Part shown: one piece after another, positions 1 through 8,037 of the stretch
Layout: every line of letters starts with the position of its first letter
How positions within the stretch are numbered: the stretch's first letter is position 1
From: Sabulicella rubraurantiaca
GTDB taxonomy: Bacteria > Pseudomonadota > Alphaproteobacteria > Acetobacterales > Acetobacteraceae
Direction: 5' to 3'
Length of the DNA stretch: 64,000 bases
NCBI RefSeq assembly: GCF_017355885.1
Contig: NZ_JAFEUU010000006.1
Location: 248,001-312,000, forward strand
Notes under the pieces: model-generated
Told to the model about the DNA's origin: nothing
What the model saw: the letters and a program-made list of their open reading frames with translations, nothing else
Databases searched by the model: none
Made by a program: the position numbers and the translations under genes

Positions 1-668
1 ACCAGCGCCGGCAGCGCCTCATCCGCCAAGTCGGGGGCCAGCTTCACCAGTACGGGCTTGCTGAGCGTGCGGGGGTTCACGGCGCGTAGGATGGCGCGCA
101 GCCGCTCCTCGCCCTGGAGGTCGCGCAGGCCAGGCGTATTGGGGGAGGAGATGTTGATCGTCACGTAGTCGGCGAGCGGCGCGGCGGCGCGGCACAGGGC
201 AGGGTAGTCGCGCTCCGGATCGGCGCCTTCCTTGTTCACGCCCACATTGGCGCCGACGATGCCGGGCAGCGGGCGCGGGAGGTCGCGCAGCCGCGCCAGA
301 AAGGAATCGAGCCCCGCATTGTTGAAGCCCATGCGGTTGATGACCGCCGAGTCCTCCTCCAGCCGGAACAGGCGCGGACGCGGATTGCCCGACTGCGGGC
401 GCGGCGTCACCGTCCCGGCCTCCACGAAGCCGAAGCCGAGGCGCAGCAGCGGCAGCACCGCCGCCGCATCCTTGTCGAAGCCGGCGGCGAGGCCGATCGG
501 GCTCGCGAAGCGCAGCCCGATCGCCTCCACTGCCAGTTCCGGTGTGTCGGGGGTCGCGTCCTTCCCGGCCAGCCCCGCGCGCAGCGCCGCGATGGCCCAG
601 CCATGCGCCGTCTCCGCATCGAAGCGGCGCATCAGCGGCAGGAGGGCGGAGGCCAGGGTGGGCGTCAT
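1..668 (-). CDS. pyrD: Quinone-dependent dihydroorotate dehydrogenase (class 2), C-terminus outside window
   Basis: Oxidises dihydroorotate to orotate with electrons passed to quinone at the inner membrane, the fourth step of pyrimidine synthesis. The visible part, about 222 residues, carries the class 2 N-terminal helices, the flavin-barrel segments FGFVEAGTVTPRPQ and NRMGFNNAG, and NISSPNTPGLR, which holds the catalytic serine that separates class 2 from class 1 enzymes. The ATG is the first in frame and is followed directly by the amphipathic helix expected at this terminus. The gene is divergent from the DMT transporter. The last third lies beyond base 1. Confidence 0.95.
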   Translation of the reverse strand, partial: MTPTLASALLPLMRRFDAETAHGWAIAALRAGLAGKDATPDTPELAVEAIGLRFASPIGLAAGFDKDAAAVLPLLRLGFGFVEAGTVTPRPQSGNPRPRLFRLEEDSAVINRMGFNNAGLDSFLARLRDLPRPLPGIVGANVGVNKEGADPERDYPALCRAAAPLADYVTINISSPNTPGLRDLQGEERLRAILRAVNPRTLSKPVLVKLAPDLADEALPAL

Positions 669-756
669 GCCGCGTCTCCTATCCCGGTTCCCCCGAGTGG
701 GAAACCGGGGCGGGCGCGATTGACAAGCGGCGCCGCGCCGCCCGAAATCCACCGCC

Positions 757-1623
757 ATGAAGGGGCCGGTGCTGCTGATGCTCGGCATCGGCCTGTTTGG
801 CGTGCTGGACGCGAACAGTAAATTCCTGTCGCAGGATTTCAGCGCCGCCCAGGCGCTGTTCCTCCGCCACGCGACGCTGCTCCTGCTGCTCTTCCTCATC
901 CGCGCCGCTTGGCCAGGCGCCGGGGGCGATTTCCGGACCAGGCATCCAGGCCTCCATGCGCTGCGCGCCGTGGCGATGCTGTGCTCCGGCCTGCTGTTCT
1001 TTCTCGCCTTCCGTCACCTGCCGCTGGCCGATGGGTACCTCGTCTTCTTCACCGCGCCCTTCATGACGCTGGTGCTGGCGCGGCTGGCGCTGCACGAGAC
1101 GGTGCCGCGCGCCGCCTGGATCTGGTCGGGCGTGGGCTTTGCGGGCGTGCTGCTGGCACTGGCGCCGTCGCTTTCCGGCGGTGGCAGCGTCTTAGGCTTT
1201 CTCTGCGCCGCGCTCGGCACGGTGACCTATGCGGTGAACATCACGGTGAATCGCAGCCTTAAGGCGGAAAGCGGCATCGCACGGCTGATCCTGTTCCCTT
1301 CCACTCTTGGGCTGCTGGCCACCGCGCCCTTCGCCGGGATCCATTGGGAAACGCCGGATGCGCCGCAGGCCCTGGCGCTGATGGCGAATGGCATCCTGGC
1401 CGGCACAGCCACGGTGCTGCTGGCCCTGGCCTTCCGCCACGCCACCCCGGCGCGCCTCGCCCCCTTCGAGTTCATCGCCCTGCCATGGAGCGTCACGCTG
1501 GATTGGCTGGTCTTCGGCAATGCACCCGCCGGGCCGACCATCGCGGGCGGGGTGGTGGTGGCGCTCGCCTGCCTGATGAGCGAGCGCGCGGTGCTTCAGG
1601 GAATGTCGTCCGGGAAGCGGTGA
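757..1623 (+). CDS. EamA/DMT-superfamily transporter
   Basis: A 288-residue integral membrane protein with about ten hydrophobic segments arranged as two EamA halves, the usual length for the drug/metabolite transporter family. Motifs include the first-helix stretch GIGLFGVLDANSKFL and the start of the second repeat near FLCAALGTVTYAVN. Substrate cannot be read from sequence; members export amino acids, metabolites or drugs. Its 3' end overlaps the convergent DUF952 gene by 28 bases. A second DMT gene lies beyond the phage cassette, so two paralogues flank it. Confidence 0.88.
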   Translation: MKGPVLLMLGIGLFGVLDANSKFLSQDFSAAQALFLRHATLLLLLFLIRAAWPGAGGDFRTRHPGLHALRAVAMLCSGLLFFLAFRHLPLADGYLVFFTAPFMTLVLARLALHETVPRAAWIWSGVGFAGVLLALAPSLSGGGSVLGFLCAALGTVTYAVNITVNRSLKAESGIARLILFPSTLGLLATAPFAGIHWETPDAPQALALMANGILAGTATVLLALAFRHATPARLAPFEFIALPWSVTLDWLVFGNAPAGPTIAGGVVVALACLMSERAVLQGMSSGKR

Positions 1624-1952
1624 ACCCCATCCGGGCCGAGCGGCGCGGCGGCGGCGCGCGTCACCGCCGAAACCGGCAGCGCCGCATAGAGATGCGGAAA
1701 CAGCCCGGGGCGGGAGGAGCCGCTCGCCGCCTCCCAGCGCAGCGCCCCGCCGAGCGCTTCCGTGTCCGCTTCCAGCATCCAAAGGTCGGAGACGCCACGC
1801 CGGTGCTTCGCCGCCGTCGCGCGAAGCTGCGCCGCGGTGGAGAAATGCAGGAACCCGTCCCGCGCATCGTCGGCGCTGCCCCGATATTCGCCCAGGGCCT
1901 GCGCCACCTCCCAATCCGCCGCGCGGACCAGCGTGTAGATGAAGCGTTCCAT
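1596..1952 (-). CDS. DUF952 domain protein
   Basis: A 118-residue soluble protein matching DUF952 in length and signature: an N-terminal strand with W, then DGFLHFSTAAQL and a C-terminal segment ending PDDIP. No enzymatic role is established for the family. In many alphaproteobacteria a DUF952 gene sits beside pyrD on the same strand (recalled, not checked). Here a DMT gene on the opposite strand separates them, which would fit a later insertion. The start ATG is the first in frame, and the 3' end overlaps the convergent DMT gene. Confidence 0.8.
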   Translation of the reverse strand: MERFIYTLVRAADWEVAQALGEYRGSADDARDGFLHFSTAAQLRATAAKHRRGVSDLWMLEADTEALGGALRWEAASGSSRPGLFPHLYAALPVSAVTRAAAAPLGPDGVHRFPDDIP

Positions 1953-1964
1953 CGGCCGTCGCTA

Positions 1965-2435
1965 TCACGGCAGGCGATAGAAGATCAGGCCCCCCAGCTC
2001 GGTGCAGGGGATGCGCCCCACCGCCCAGGGTGGCAGGCGCAGCGCCTCGTGCCACAGCAGCGCCCCGCGCGACGCATCGGGCCGCGCGCCGGAGAGAGCC
2101 CGCCGCGCGACGCGCCGGCACATCGTCAGCGCCGCATCCCCCGCAGGCGGCGCGGCGAAGAGGGCGTGGCGCTTGTGATGCGGATGCCGCGTGGGGAACT
2201 GGAAGGGCGCGCGCAGCACGGCGATGAGGGCACGTGGGAGGCTCGCGGGGGCCTCGCCATTGGCGAAGCGCGTCCGCGCCTCCGCATCCTCCAGCACCAG
2301 CCGGGCGCGGTTCATGGCCAGGCCGGCCAGAGCCTCGATGCCGCGCACCGGCCAGGACCCGGCCTCGGCATAGAGCACCCGGGCGAGGAGTTCCGCGGCG
2401 GCCCCCGCGGCGGGAAGGGACGGGGCGGCGCTCAT
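1965..2435 (-). CDS. SleB-type cell wall hydrolase (probable phage endolysin)
   Basis: A 156-residue protein resembling the Hydrolase_2/SleB family of peptidoglycan lytic enzymes. It has the N-terminal signature VLYAEAGSWPVRGIEALA..AMNRA, whose Glu is the expected catalytic residue, then an aromatic PFQFPTRHPHH segment and a C-terminal CRRVARRALSG helix. No signal peptide is evident, as expected of an endolysin needing a holin or other export route. Its start overlaps the stop of the upstream one-helix protein (ATGA), so the two are translationally coupled. It is the last gene of the phage-derived cassette. Confidence 0.72.
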   Translation of the reverse strand: MSAAPSLPAAGAAAELLARVLYAEAGSWPVRGIEALAGLAMNRARLVLEDAEARTRFANGEAPASLPRALIAVLRAPFQFPTRHPHHKRHALFAAPPAGDAALTMCRRVARRALSGARPDASRGALLWHEALRLPPWAVGRIPCTELGGLIFYRLP

Positions 2436-2740
2436 CGGCGTCCCTCCGGCTCGCGCCGCATCTCCTCCAGCTTCTCCTCGATGCGGAGAAGCTGCTCGGT
2501 CATGCGGCGATCCACGTCGCGGATCAGCGAGAGCGGCACGTAGGTGCGCGCCACCTCCAGCTTGAAGGCCGCCAGCTCCTCCCGCGTGCGGGCAAGGCCG
2601 TCGGTCTGGCGCGTGTCCTTGGTTTCCAGCCGCGCATCCAGGTCCTTCCGCAGACCATGGATCATGTAGAACAGCGCGGCGACGATCGGCGCCTCCACGG
2701 CGTTGATCCACCACATCATGGTGGGCGTCATGGCTTCCAT
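2432..2740 (-). CDS. Small one-helix coiled-coil phage protein (holin/spanin-like)
   Basis: A 102-residue protein. Residues about 8-28 form one hydrophobic segment (MMWWINAVEAPIVAALFYMI). A charged, probably coiled-coil region follows, with two heptad-like blocks ending EEKLEEMRREPEGRR. A clear ribosome site (AAGGAGG) precedes the ATG by five bases. The topology and coupling to the downstream SleB-type hydrolase suggest a lysis role such as holin or Rz-like spanin. That is inference from position; I recognise no family signature. Confidence 0.6.
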   Translation of the reverse strand: MEAMTPTMMWWINAVEAPIVAALFYMIHGLRKDLDARLETKDTRQTDGLARTREELAAFKLEVARTYVPLSLIRDVDRRMTEQLLRIEEKLEEMRREPEGRR

Positions 2741-2803
2741 GCGGCCTCCTTGCAGCCTTGGGTGGTTGTCGCCACAAGAGCGGCGACGCGGGGGTGAGAA
2801 GCG

Positions 2804-3019
2804 ATGTGGAACGAGCCCTATCTCGAGACGTGCTGCCGCTCGGCCCTGCACCGGCTGACGCTGGTGGGACGGCACGGGCGGCCGCCTGGCCTCGCGGACC
2901 AGCCCTGCCTGCGCCGCCTGGAGGCCATGGGCCTCGCGGAGGAGCGGGGGGATGGGCGTTTCGCGATCACGGATGCGGGGCGCGAGCGCCACGCGGCGCT
3001 CGTGCTGAAGGCGGAATAG
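2804..3019 (+). CDS. Small winged-helix-like protein of unknown function
   Basis: A 71-residue reading frame on the strand opposite to the phage genes, filling the gap between the terminase remnant and the one-helix protein. Residues about 33-65 (CLRRLEAMGLAEERGDGRFAITDAG) look like the recognition helix and wing of a winged-helix fold. Only one helix precedes this, so it would be a minimal domain. A weak GGGGGTGAG precedes the ATG. It ends one base from the convergent terminase stop. Whether it is expressed is uncertain. Confidence 0.45.
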   Translation: MWNEPYLETCCRSALHRLTLVGRHGRPPGLADQPCLRRLEAMGLAEERGDGRFAITDAGRERHAALVLKAE

Positions 3020-3020
3020 T

Positions 3021-3910
3021 TCAGGCAACTCCGCGCCAGCGCGGCGCGATGCGGGGCGGCAGGCCGGGCAGGCGCGCCGGCTCGTGCAGCAGGGCGCCAG
3101 CGGCGGCGTCCAGCGCATCGTCGCGCGCCCCCTTCGCCTCCGGCCGCCATTCCGCCATCTCCCTCGCGAAGGGAGAGCGGAGGACATTGTCGTTGGCATA
3201 GAGGCGACGTGCCGCCAGCAGCGGGTCGAAGGCGGAGAGGATGCGTTGCGCCTTGGCGGCGCGGCTCGGCTCCTCCCGCACCTGGCAGGCCACCCCAGCC
3301 CGCGCCAGTTCCCGCCGCAGCATCGCGGGCAGGAAGCGACCGATGCCGTTGGTCTCGACGCGGATAACGGGCAGGTGCAGCGCCCGCGCCGCCTCCGCCA
3401 CCGCCCGGCATTGCTGCGTCGCCGGATCCTCTGGCGCATCCTCGCGCTGGGTGAGCCACAGGACGCGGTGCAGGTAGTGGTTGCCCTCGCCATCCGCATA
3501 GGTGGCGGCGAGACGGAGCCGTCGCCCTTGCCTTCGACGCGGCCGAAGGCAGGGTCCCAGAACCCGCCCCCCGCCACCATGCACCGCCCAAGCAGCCAGA
3601 GCTGCGCGCTTCCATTCGCCTCGCGGTATTCCGGCTCCTCGCCGTAGCTGATCAGCAGCGCGGGATCGAGCCGCGCCGCCGCTGCCGCGACGGGGCGCAG
3701 CAGCATCTGCCGCGTGAAGTGCAGCGGCCCGACCCGTGCCCGCAGCGCCTCGATGCCGGCCTCCGTGAAGCGCTCCGGCCAGGCGGATTCGCCGTTCCGC
3801 CCGAGCACCGGTACCTCCAGCCGGCCATAGCCGCGCAGGAAAGGCTCGCCGGGGCGGTAGAGGCTCTCCTCCGTGTGCGGCGTGCCGATAGCATGGAGCC
3901 GGACATGCGT
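3021..3910 (-). pseudogene. Phage terminase large subunit, C-terminal nuclease remnant (truncated and frameshifted)
   Basis: Encodes only the back half of a large terminase. It begins at the post-ATPase segment HAIGTPHTEESLYR, continues through a linker to FWDPAFGRVEGKGDGSV, and ends in the RNase H-like nuclease with IRVETNGIG and the closing acidic motif ARDDALDAAAG. The Walker A/B ATPase half is absent; the tail-tubular-like gene ends immediately upstream and no start codon fits this frame. Around 3511-3514 the frame breaks after GKGDGSV and resumes as AATYADGEGNHYL. Restoring one C would give the family pattern GDxSVLAA. The nuclease acidic residues survive, but the gene cannot encode a working terminase as read. 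Confidence 0.75.
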
Positions 3911-4478
3911 TCAGCCCCGAGCCGCGATGAGCGGGAAGCCGGACAGCGCCTGCACGGTGGCCTGCTGGCTGTCGGCGCGGCGCGCGGCCCGCAGCTCCGC
4001 CTCTGCCTGGCTGAAGAGCATCTGCGCGCGAGGTGTTCTCCGTCAGCGGGATGCAGAACTCGGCGGCGAGGCGCGCGACCAGCGCGGCGGCGAAATGCGG
4101 CGGGAACACCGCCTCATCGGGCCAGAAGACGTAGGTGAGCGTCACGGCAGGGGAGCCACAGTGCAGCCGGTTCTCCAGCAGCCGGTAGGCCAGGCCGCGG
4201 CCACGCGCACCGCCGCCCGCCGACAGGGCGCGCAGGAAGCCGGGCGGCAGCGCGAAGGCATGGGCAAAGTCGGCCACCGGCAGGGCGGCGAGACGCGGCA
4301 GCGTCTCCTGCCCCGTGGCGAAGCTCCAGGGATGCGAGGCGAGCAGCGCGTCGCGCGTGCCGGGATAGAGGGTGGAGGCGATCTCCGCCTCGGCGGTACC
4401 CTCGTCGAGCGAGGCGACGGCCTGGGCGCCGAGGCGCAACAGCGCGCGCGAGCAGAGTTCGAGGGCGGAGAGCGCCAT
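3911..4478 (-). pseudogene. Tail-tubular (gp11-like) phage protein, frameshifted
   Basis: The first part begins MALSALELCSRALLRLGA and continues TLYPGTRDALLASHPWSFATGQ, a pattern typical of T7 gp11-like tail tubular or head-to-tail adaptor proteins. After EFCIPLTENTSRA the frame is lost at a GC-dinucleotide run near 4023-4031. The next frame continues QMLFSQAEAELRAARRADSQQATVQALSGFP to a stop. Adding one GC unit restores a 189-residue protein, so the lesion is a two-base contraction or a one-base insertion. The second ATG is preferred because family members start MALxAL. An assembly error cannot be excluded. Confidence 0.65.
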
Positions 4479-4516
4479 CGGTGGAGGCTCCATGTTGGAA
4501 GGGTGCGGGAAGGGAA

Positions 4517-4545
4517 ACGCCCCCCGGCGTACGGCCGGGGGGCGT
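4517..4545 (-). terminator. Strong hairpin after the capsid gene
   Basis: A perfect 12-bp stem (ACGCCCCCCGGC with its complement) around a 5-base loop begins six bases past the capsid stop, and on the transcribed strand is followed by TTTCCCTT. It is probably an intrinsic or partial terminator. T7 also has a terminator just after its capsid gene. Confidence 0.6.
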
Positions 4546-4550
4546 GAGGG

Positions 4551-5384
4551 TCACTCCTTGCAGCGCATGCGGACGACGCCCGCATTGTCCACGAGCACCG
4601 CGCCCTGGCTCATCATCGAGTTGACGAAATGCGCCGCGCGATCGCCGTGCCAGGTGATGTCGGTGATCACCTCGCTCGCCGCCGCATGGCCCACGGCGGT
4701 GCGGTGGAAGAAGTAGCAGGAGCGGATCGTGCCCGCCGTGGTCAGGCCGGAATGCGCGATCCAGGTGGCGCCGAGCCAGCGCTTGGCTTGGCTGCCTTTC
4801 CAGGGCAGCTCGCTCTCGCCAACATACTGGGCGGAGGCGAACTCGGGCAGGGTCAGCAGCTCGCTCCACTGCTTCCAGCCGACCACGGCGAAGCGATTGC
4901 CGTCGTCGGGCACGTCCGCCTGGCCCAGCATCTCGAAGGCCAGCAGCACCTTGGCGCGGGTGAGGCCGTCATTGTCGGTCTGGCCGGATTGCGTGCCCAC
5001 CGCCTCGATGGTTGCGGTGTCGAGGGCGGCGATGATCAGCTCATCCGTCTTGCGGCCCAGCGCATAGGCGCCGGCGCTGGCCAGCACGTCCAGCTCGTTG
5101 GCGTTGGTCTTGAGGTCGTCGAAGCGGTCGATCCAGTCGCCCGCGTAGTGGTCCTGGAGGAAGCACTCGACGGCCGAGTACTCGATGTTCATCACCGGCA
5201 CGACCCCGTTGCGCGCCTTGGCGCCGGCGATGCCGCGGCCCACGCGCTTGAAGATCGTGCTGGCACCCTTCACGCCGGTCTTGGAGCGCACGGCAGGGCG
5301 CAGCTTGCTGCCTTGGCGCTGGTAGGCCTCATGCACCTCGGCCTGGTACTGCTTCACGAAAGCCTGATCGATCGTGCCGGACAA
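4551..5384 (-). CDS. Phage major capsid protein (podovirus type)
   Basis: A 277-residue protein with the hallmarks of the alphaproteobacterial podophage capsid family: an N-terminal helix VKQYQAEVHEAYQRQGSKLR, then VVPVMNIEYSAVECFLQDHYAGDWID, the AGAYALGRKTDELIIAAL segment, and a C-terminal THGDRA-like stretch ending VLVDNAGVVRMRC. It should form the icosahedral shell. The start is a TTG with AGGAGA seven bases upstream; no ATG fits better. It follows the scaffold gene after a 127-base gap and precedes a hairpin terminator. No lesion is visible. Confidence 0.82.
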   Translation of the reverse strand: MSGTIDQAFVKQYQAEVHEAYQRQGSKLRPAVRSKTGVKGASTIFKRVGRGIAGAKARNGVVPVMNIEYSAVECFLQDHYAGDWIDRFDDLKTNANELDVLASAGAYALGRKTDELIIAALDTATIEAVGTQSGQTDNDGLTRAKVLLAFEMLGQADVPDDGNRFAVVGWKQWSELLTLPEFASAQYVGESELPWKGSQAKRWLGATWIAHSGLTTAGTIRSCYFFHRTAVGHAAASEVITDITWHGDRAAHFVNSMMSQGAVLVDNAGVVRMRCKE

Positions 5385-5511
5385 AGCTGTTCTCCTGCTG
5401 GGGTTCGGAAGGCGCGCGCAGCGGTTGGTCGCGATGCCGCGGGCCGCGCGTGCGCCGGGACCCGCCGCGCCCGCGAAGGGGTTGCGCGGCGGGGAAAGGG
5501 CCGGGGGTGGC

Positions 5512-6237
5512 TCAGCCGCCGACGAGGCGGCGGAAGCCCTCGGAAACGCGGCGGACGAATTCCGGCTCGCGCGAGCGCCAGTAGCGCGGGTCGCGCATCA
5601 TGCGGCGCAGCTCCGCCTCGTCCGGCTGGGATTCGGCGGCGCTGTCGCGTCCGAGCGCCGGCTCCGAACCGCGCATCATGCGTTCCATCGCCATGACGCC
5701 TTCGGCCGTGGTGGACAGCGCCTCCATGACGCCGGGCGGCAGCTTCGCGGCGCCCCAGGCGCGGATCTGCCCCGCCACGCGGCAGAACCGCTCCTCGCCG
5801 CCGAAATGGTTCCGCAGCACTTCCAGCTGGCGGTCCGCCTCGAATTGCTGCGCCGCCTCGGCGATCAGGGGCAGCAGCCGCTCCGCCGCCAGGTCGTAGA
5901 CCAGCTGCACCTGCGAGGAGGTGAAGCCTGCCTCGTGCAGCATCCGGTTCACCTCGCGATCCGGCGAGACCAGCTCGTGCTTCGGCGTGATCTCGTAGGC
6001 GTCGGGACTCTCCGGGATGCCAAGCATGGCGCGCCAGCGCAGCCTTTCCTCCTCCGGCGCCTCGGGACCAGGCGGTGCGAGGCGGGAGGGGAGGCGCCGC
6101 TCCAGCTCGCGATAGGATTTGAGCAGCGCCTCCACGCGCAGCTGGCCCGCCTCGCTGTCCCAGAACTTCTCCGGGACGTCGTCTGGGCGGGTCTTGCCGG
6201 CGGGGGCGGTGGCGGCGTCGAGCAGGCTGTCGGACAT
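5512..6237 (-). CDS. Phage scaffold/capsid-assembly protein
   Basis: A 241-residue acidic, helix-rich protein between portal and capsid genes, the position of T7 gene 9. The N-terminus has the DDVPEKFWDSEAGQLRVEALLKSY motif common to podophage scaffolding proteins. The middle (about 75-145) is predicted helical, with LVYDLAAERLLPLIAEAAQQFEADRQ. The C-terminus is basic and arginine-rich, as expected of the capsid-binding tail of scaffolds. It starts four bases after the portal stop. Assignment rests on the N-terminal motif, composition and gene order. Confidence 0.78.
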   Translation of the reverse strand: MSDSLLDAATAPAGKTRPDDVPEKFWDSEAGQLRVEALLKSYRELERRLPSRLAPPGPEAPEEERLRWRAMLGIPESPDAYEITPKHELVSPDREVNRMLHEAGFTSSQVQLVYDLAAERLLPLIAEAAQQFEADRQLEVLRNHFGGEERFCRVAGQIRAWGAAKLPPGVMEALSTTAEGVMAMERMMRGSEPALGRDSAAESQPDEAELRRMMRDPRYWRSREPEFVRRVSEGFRRLVGG

Positions 6238-6241
6238 GGCG

Positions 6242-7657
6242 TCACTCCTGGAGAAGGGTGGGGACGAGGATCTCGGCGGGCGCGCCGAGGGTGCGGGCGA
6301 GCCAGCGCGCGGCCGCGGGCGCATCCACCTGCGAGGCGGCCGTGACGCCCATGCGCGACACCGCGTCGACGAAGAGCAGCGTGTTCGCTGCGTCGGCGCG
6401 GCCCTGCACACGGGCGAGCGGGCTTTCGTAGCGGAGCTGCACGCGCCCCTCGCGCAGCAACTCCGGCGGCACCTCGCCGCGCCGGGCGAGGATGGCGAGG
6501 GACCGCGCGATCAGCGGCGTGAGCAGTTCGGATTGCAGCCCTCCATAGGTGGCGCCGAGCAGCCGCGCCGCCTGGGCAGAGCGTTCCAACACCTCCGTCG
6601 CCGTCATCTGCGCCTGCTGCGGCAGGCCGAGCCGGTCCGCCAGCAGCGCCTGCCGGATGCGGGCGCGGAGATCGCCCAGCACGAGCTGCGACACGTCGAA
6701 GGAGCCAGGCGCGGCGAGCGGCGTCAGCCCCGAGGAGCCCGGCGCCTTGGGGATGATGGCCCCGGGGACGAGCTGCACCGTGGCCGGGTTCAGCACCCCG
6801 TCATCCTCCGCCTGCCAGATGCCGGTGACGGCGATGGAGGCGTTCTTCAGCACGAGCTCCACCACGCGGTTCGCGGTGCGGATGTCGGGCAGCGCCTTGG
6901 TGACCGGGCCGCGGCCATAGGTCTCGCCGGGCGCCTTCAGCCAGCGGAAGGCGATGAAGGGCGCCTCGGGGAAGCCGCCCTGCGCCAGGAAGCACGGAGC
7001 ATTGGCGCAGGCGCTGTCGAGGATGGCGGCGTAGCGATACCCGAAGCGGTCGGGCCACACCGCCTCCACCACGCGGTGTCGCGCCGGCTCGTCTTCATCC
7101 TCCTCGCGTAGCAAGGGAGCGGGAAGCTCGGCGAAAGGGAAACGACGCGCGATCTCGGCGCAGGTCAGCCGCGTCTCGCGGAACACGGCGTCGAGCCGGC
7201 CGGACGGGCCTTCCTCCAGCACCGCGCTCAGCACCGGCACGGCGGTGAAGCGCAGCGCCGAGGCGTCGCCGGGCGGCGCCTCCTCCACCAGCAGGATGCC
7301 GGTGCCGGTGATGACGAGGTCCAGGAAGGCCTGGTGCATCTCCTGCGCGAGGTTGGAGCGGTCGAGATGCGCCTGCAGCGTTTCGGCCACGCGCTCCAGC
7401 GCGGCGGGCTCCGCCTCGTTCTCGCCGGCGGCCGGGGCGAGGCCGAACCAGCGCGACCAGGGCGGGGTCAGCTCGGCGAGGAGCGAGGCCGCGAGCTGTT
7501 CCGCCGCGTCGGCGGCGGTGGCGTCGAAGAGCGCGGCGGCATCCTCGGCACGCGGCAGGACATGGGCGTAGGCGTCGCGCCAACCGGCTTCGAGCGGGCG
7601 GCGACGGGCGGCGGCGCGGGATTGGCGGGCCAGCAGGGCTTCGGGCGTCATGCTCAT
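6242..7657 (-). CDS. Phage portal (head-tail connector) protein
   Basis: A 471-residue protein matching the T7 gp8-like head-tail connector family in length and motifs: SRAAARRRPLEAGWRDAYAHVLPR at the start, LLAELTPPWSRWFGLAP, an FMAFRW-type segment (PFIAFRWLKAPGETYGRGPVTKALPDIRTANRVVEL) and a C-terminal helix block with MTATEVLERS. It would form the dodecameric channel through which DNA enters and leaves the capsid. The frame is intact. Its ATG overlaps the stop of the preceding small gene (ATGA). Confidence 0.85.
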   Translation of the reverse strand: MSMTPEALLARQSRAAARRRPLEAGWRDAYAHVLPRAEDAAALFDATAADAAEQLAASLLAELTPPWSRWFGLAPAAGENEAEPAALERVAETLQAHLDRSNLAQEMHQAFLDLVITGTGILLVEEAPPGDASALRFTAVPVLSAVLEEGPSGRLDAVFRETRLTCAEIARRFPFAELPAPLLREEDEDEPARHRVVEAVWPDRFGYRYAAILDSACANAPCFLAQGGFPEAPFIAFRWLKAPGETYGRGPVTKALPDIRTANRVVELVLKNASIAVTGIWQAEDDGVLNPATVQLVPGAIIPKAPGSSGLTPLAAPGSFDVSQLVLGDLRARIRQALLADRLGLPQQAQMTATEVLERSAQAARLLGATYGGLQSELLTPLIARSLAILARRGEVPPELLREGRVQLRYESPLARVQGRADAANTLLFVDAVSRMGVTAASQVDAPAAARWLARTLGAPAEILVPTLLQE

Positions 7658-7878
7658 TCGCCCAGCAGCGACTTGCGCGTGACGGAGAGGGGCAGCAGCA
7701 CCCCGCGCGAGGAGGTGGCGACCGTGCCGGCCATTCCGCCTGCGGCGCGGCTCCGCGCCGCCTTGCGCGCCTCTTCCGCCACCGCGTCAGGCGCTGGGGC
7801 GGCGGCGACGGAGACAGCGGAAAGCGGCAGGGATGCCTCGACCACGACGGGCTTCGGGGCGCGAAACAGGCCTCCCAT
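7654..7878 (-). CDS. Small conserved phage protein preceding portal
   Basis: A 74-residue protein beginning MGGLFRAPKPVVVE and ending SVTRKSLLGE, with an alanine-rich middle. From recall, short proteins with this MGGLFR start and a GxxGTxxTSxRGVL segment precede portal genes in alphaproteobacterial phages; their function is unknown. GAGGAGA lies nine bases before the ATG, and the stop overlaps the portal start. It is the first gene downstream of the second LexA-type box, so it heads the structural operon. Confidence 0.72.
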   Translation of the reverse strand: MGGLFRAPKPVVVEASLPLSAVSVAAAPAPDAVAEEARKAARSRAAGGMAGTVATSSRGVLLPLSVTRKSLLGE

Positions 7879-7925
7879 TCGGGCGTGTCTCCTCTCGATT
7901 GGGGATGGGGTCCTCGCTCTCTTCC

Positions 7926-7940
7926 GAACAAAAAGAGAAC
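7926..7940 (-). promoter_or_regulatory. LexA-type SOS box (second of two)
   Basis: Direct repeat GAACAAAAAGAGAAC, read GTTCTCTTTTTGTTC on the transcribed strand: an exact GTTC-N7-GTTC, the alphaproteobacterial LexA motif. It lies 48 bases upstream of the small gene heading the portal-scaffold-capsid operon, the same distance as the other box has to its gene. Its T-rich spacer also forms the tail of a hairpin terminator. Confidence 0.72.
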
Positions 7941-7968
7941 GCCCGGGACGTGCGAAACGGCCCGGGCG
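7940..7968 (-). terminator. Intrinsic terminator ending the two-gene unit
   Basis: Complementary CGCCCGGG and CCCGGGCG arms (8 bp) separated by 13 bases are followed, on the minus strand, by TTCTCTTTTTG. This is a classic hairpin plus T-tract about 70 bases past the stop of the upstream gene pair. The T-tract coincides with the SOS box of the next operon. Confidence 0.6.
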
Positions 7969-8037
7969 CTCAAAGTTGAAGATTGGGAGAGCAGGAATGG
8001 GCCAGCGGACGCAATTTGCCCGTTGACGAGGGAAGTC

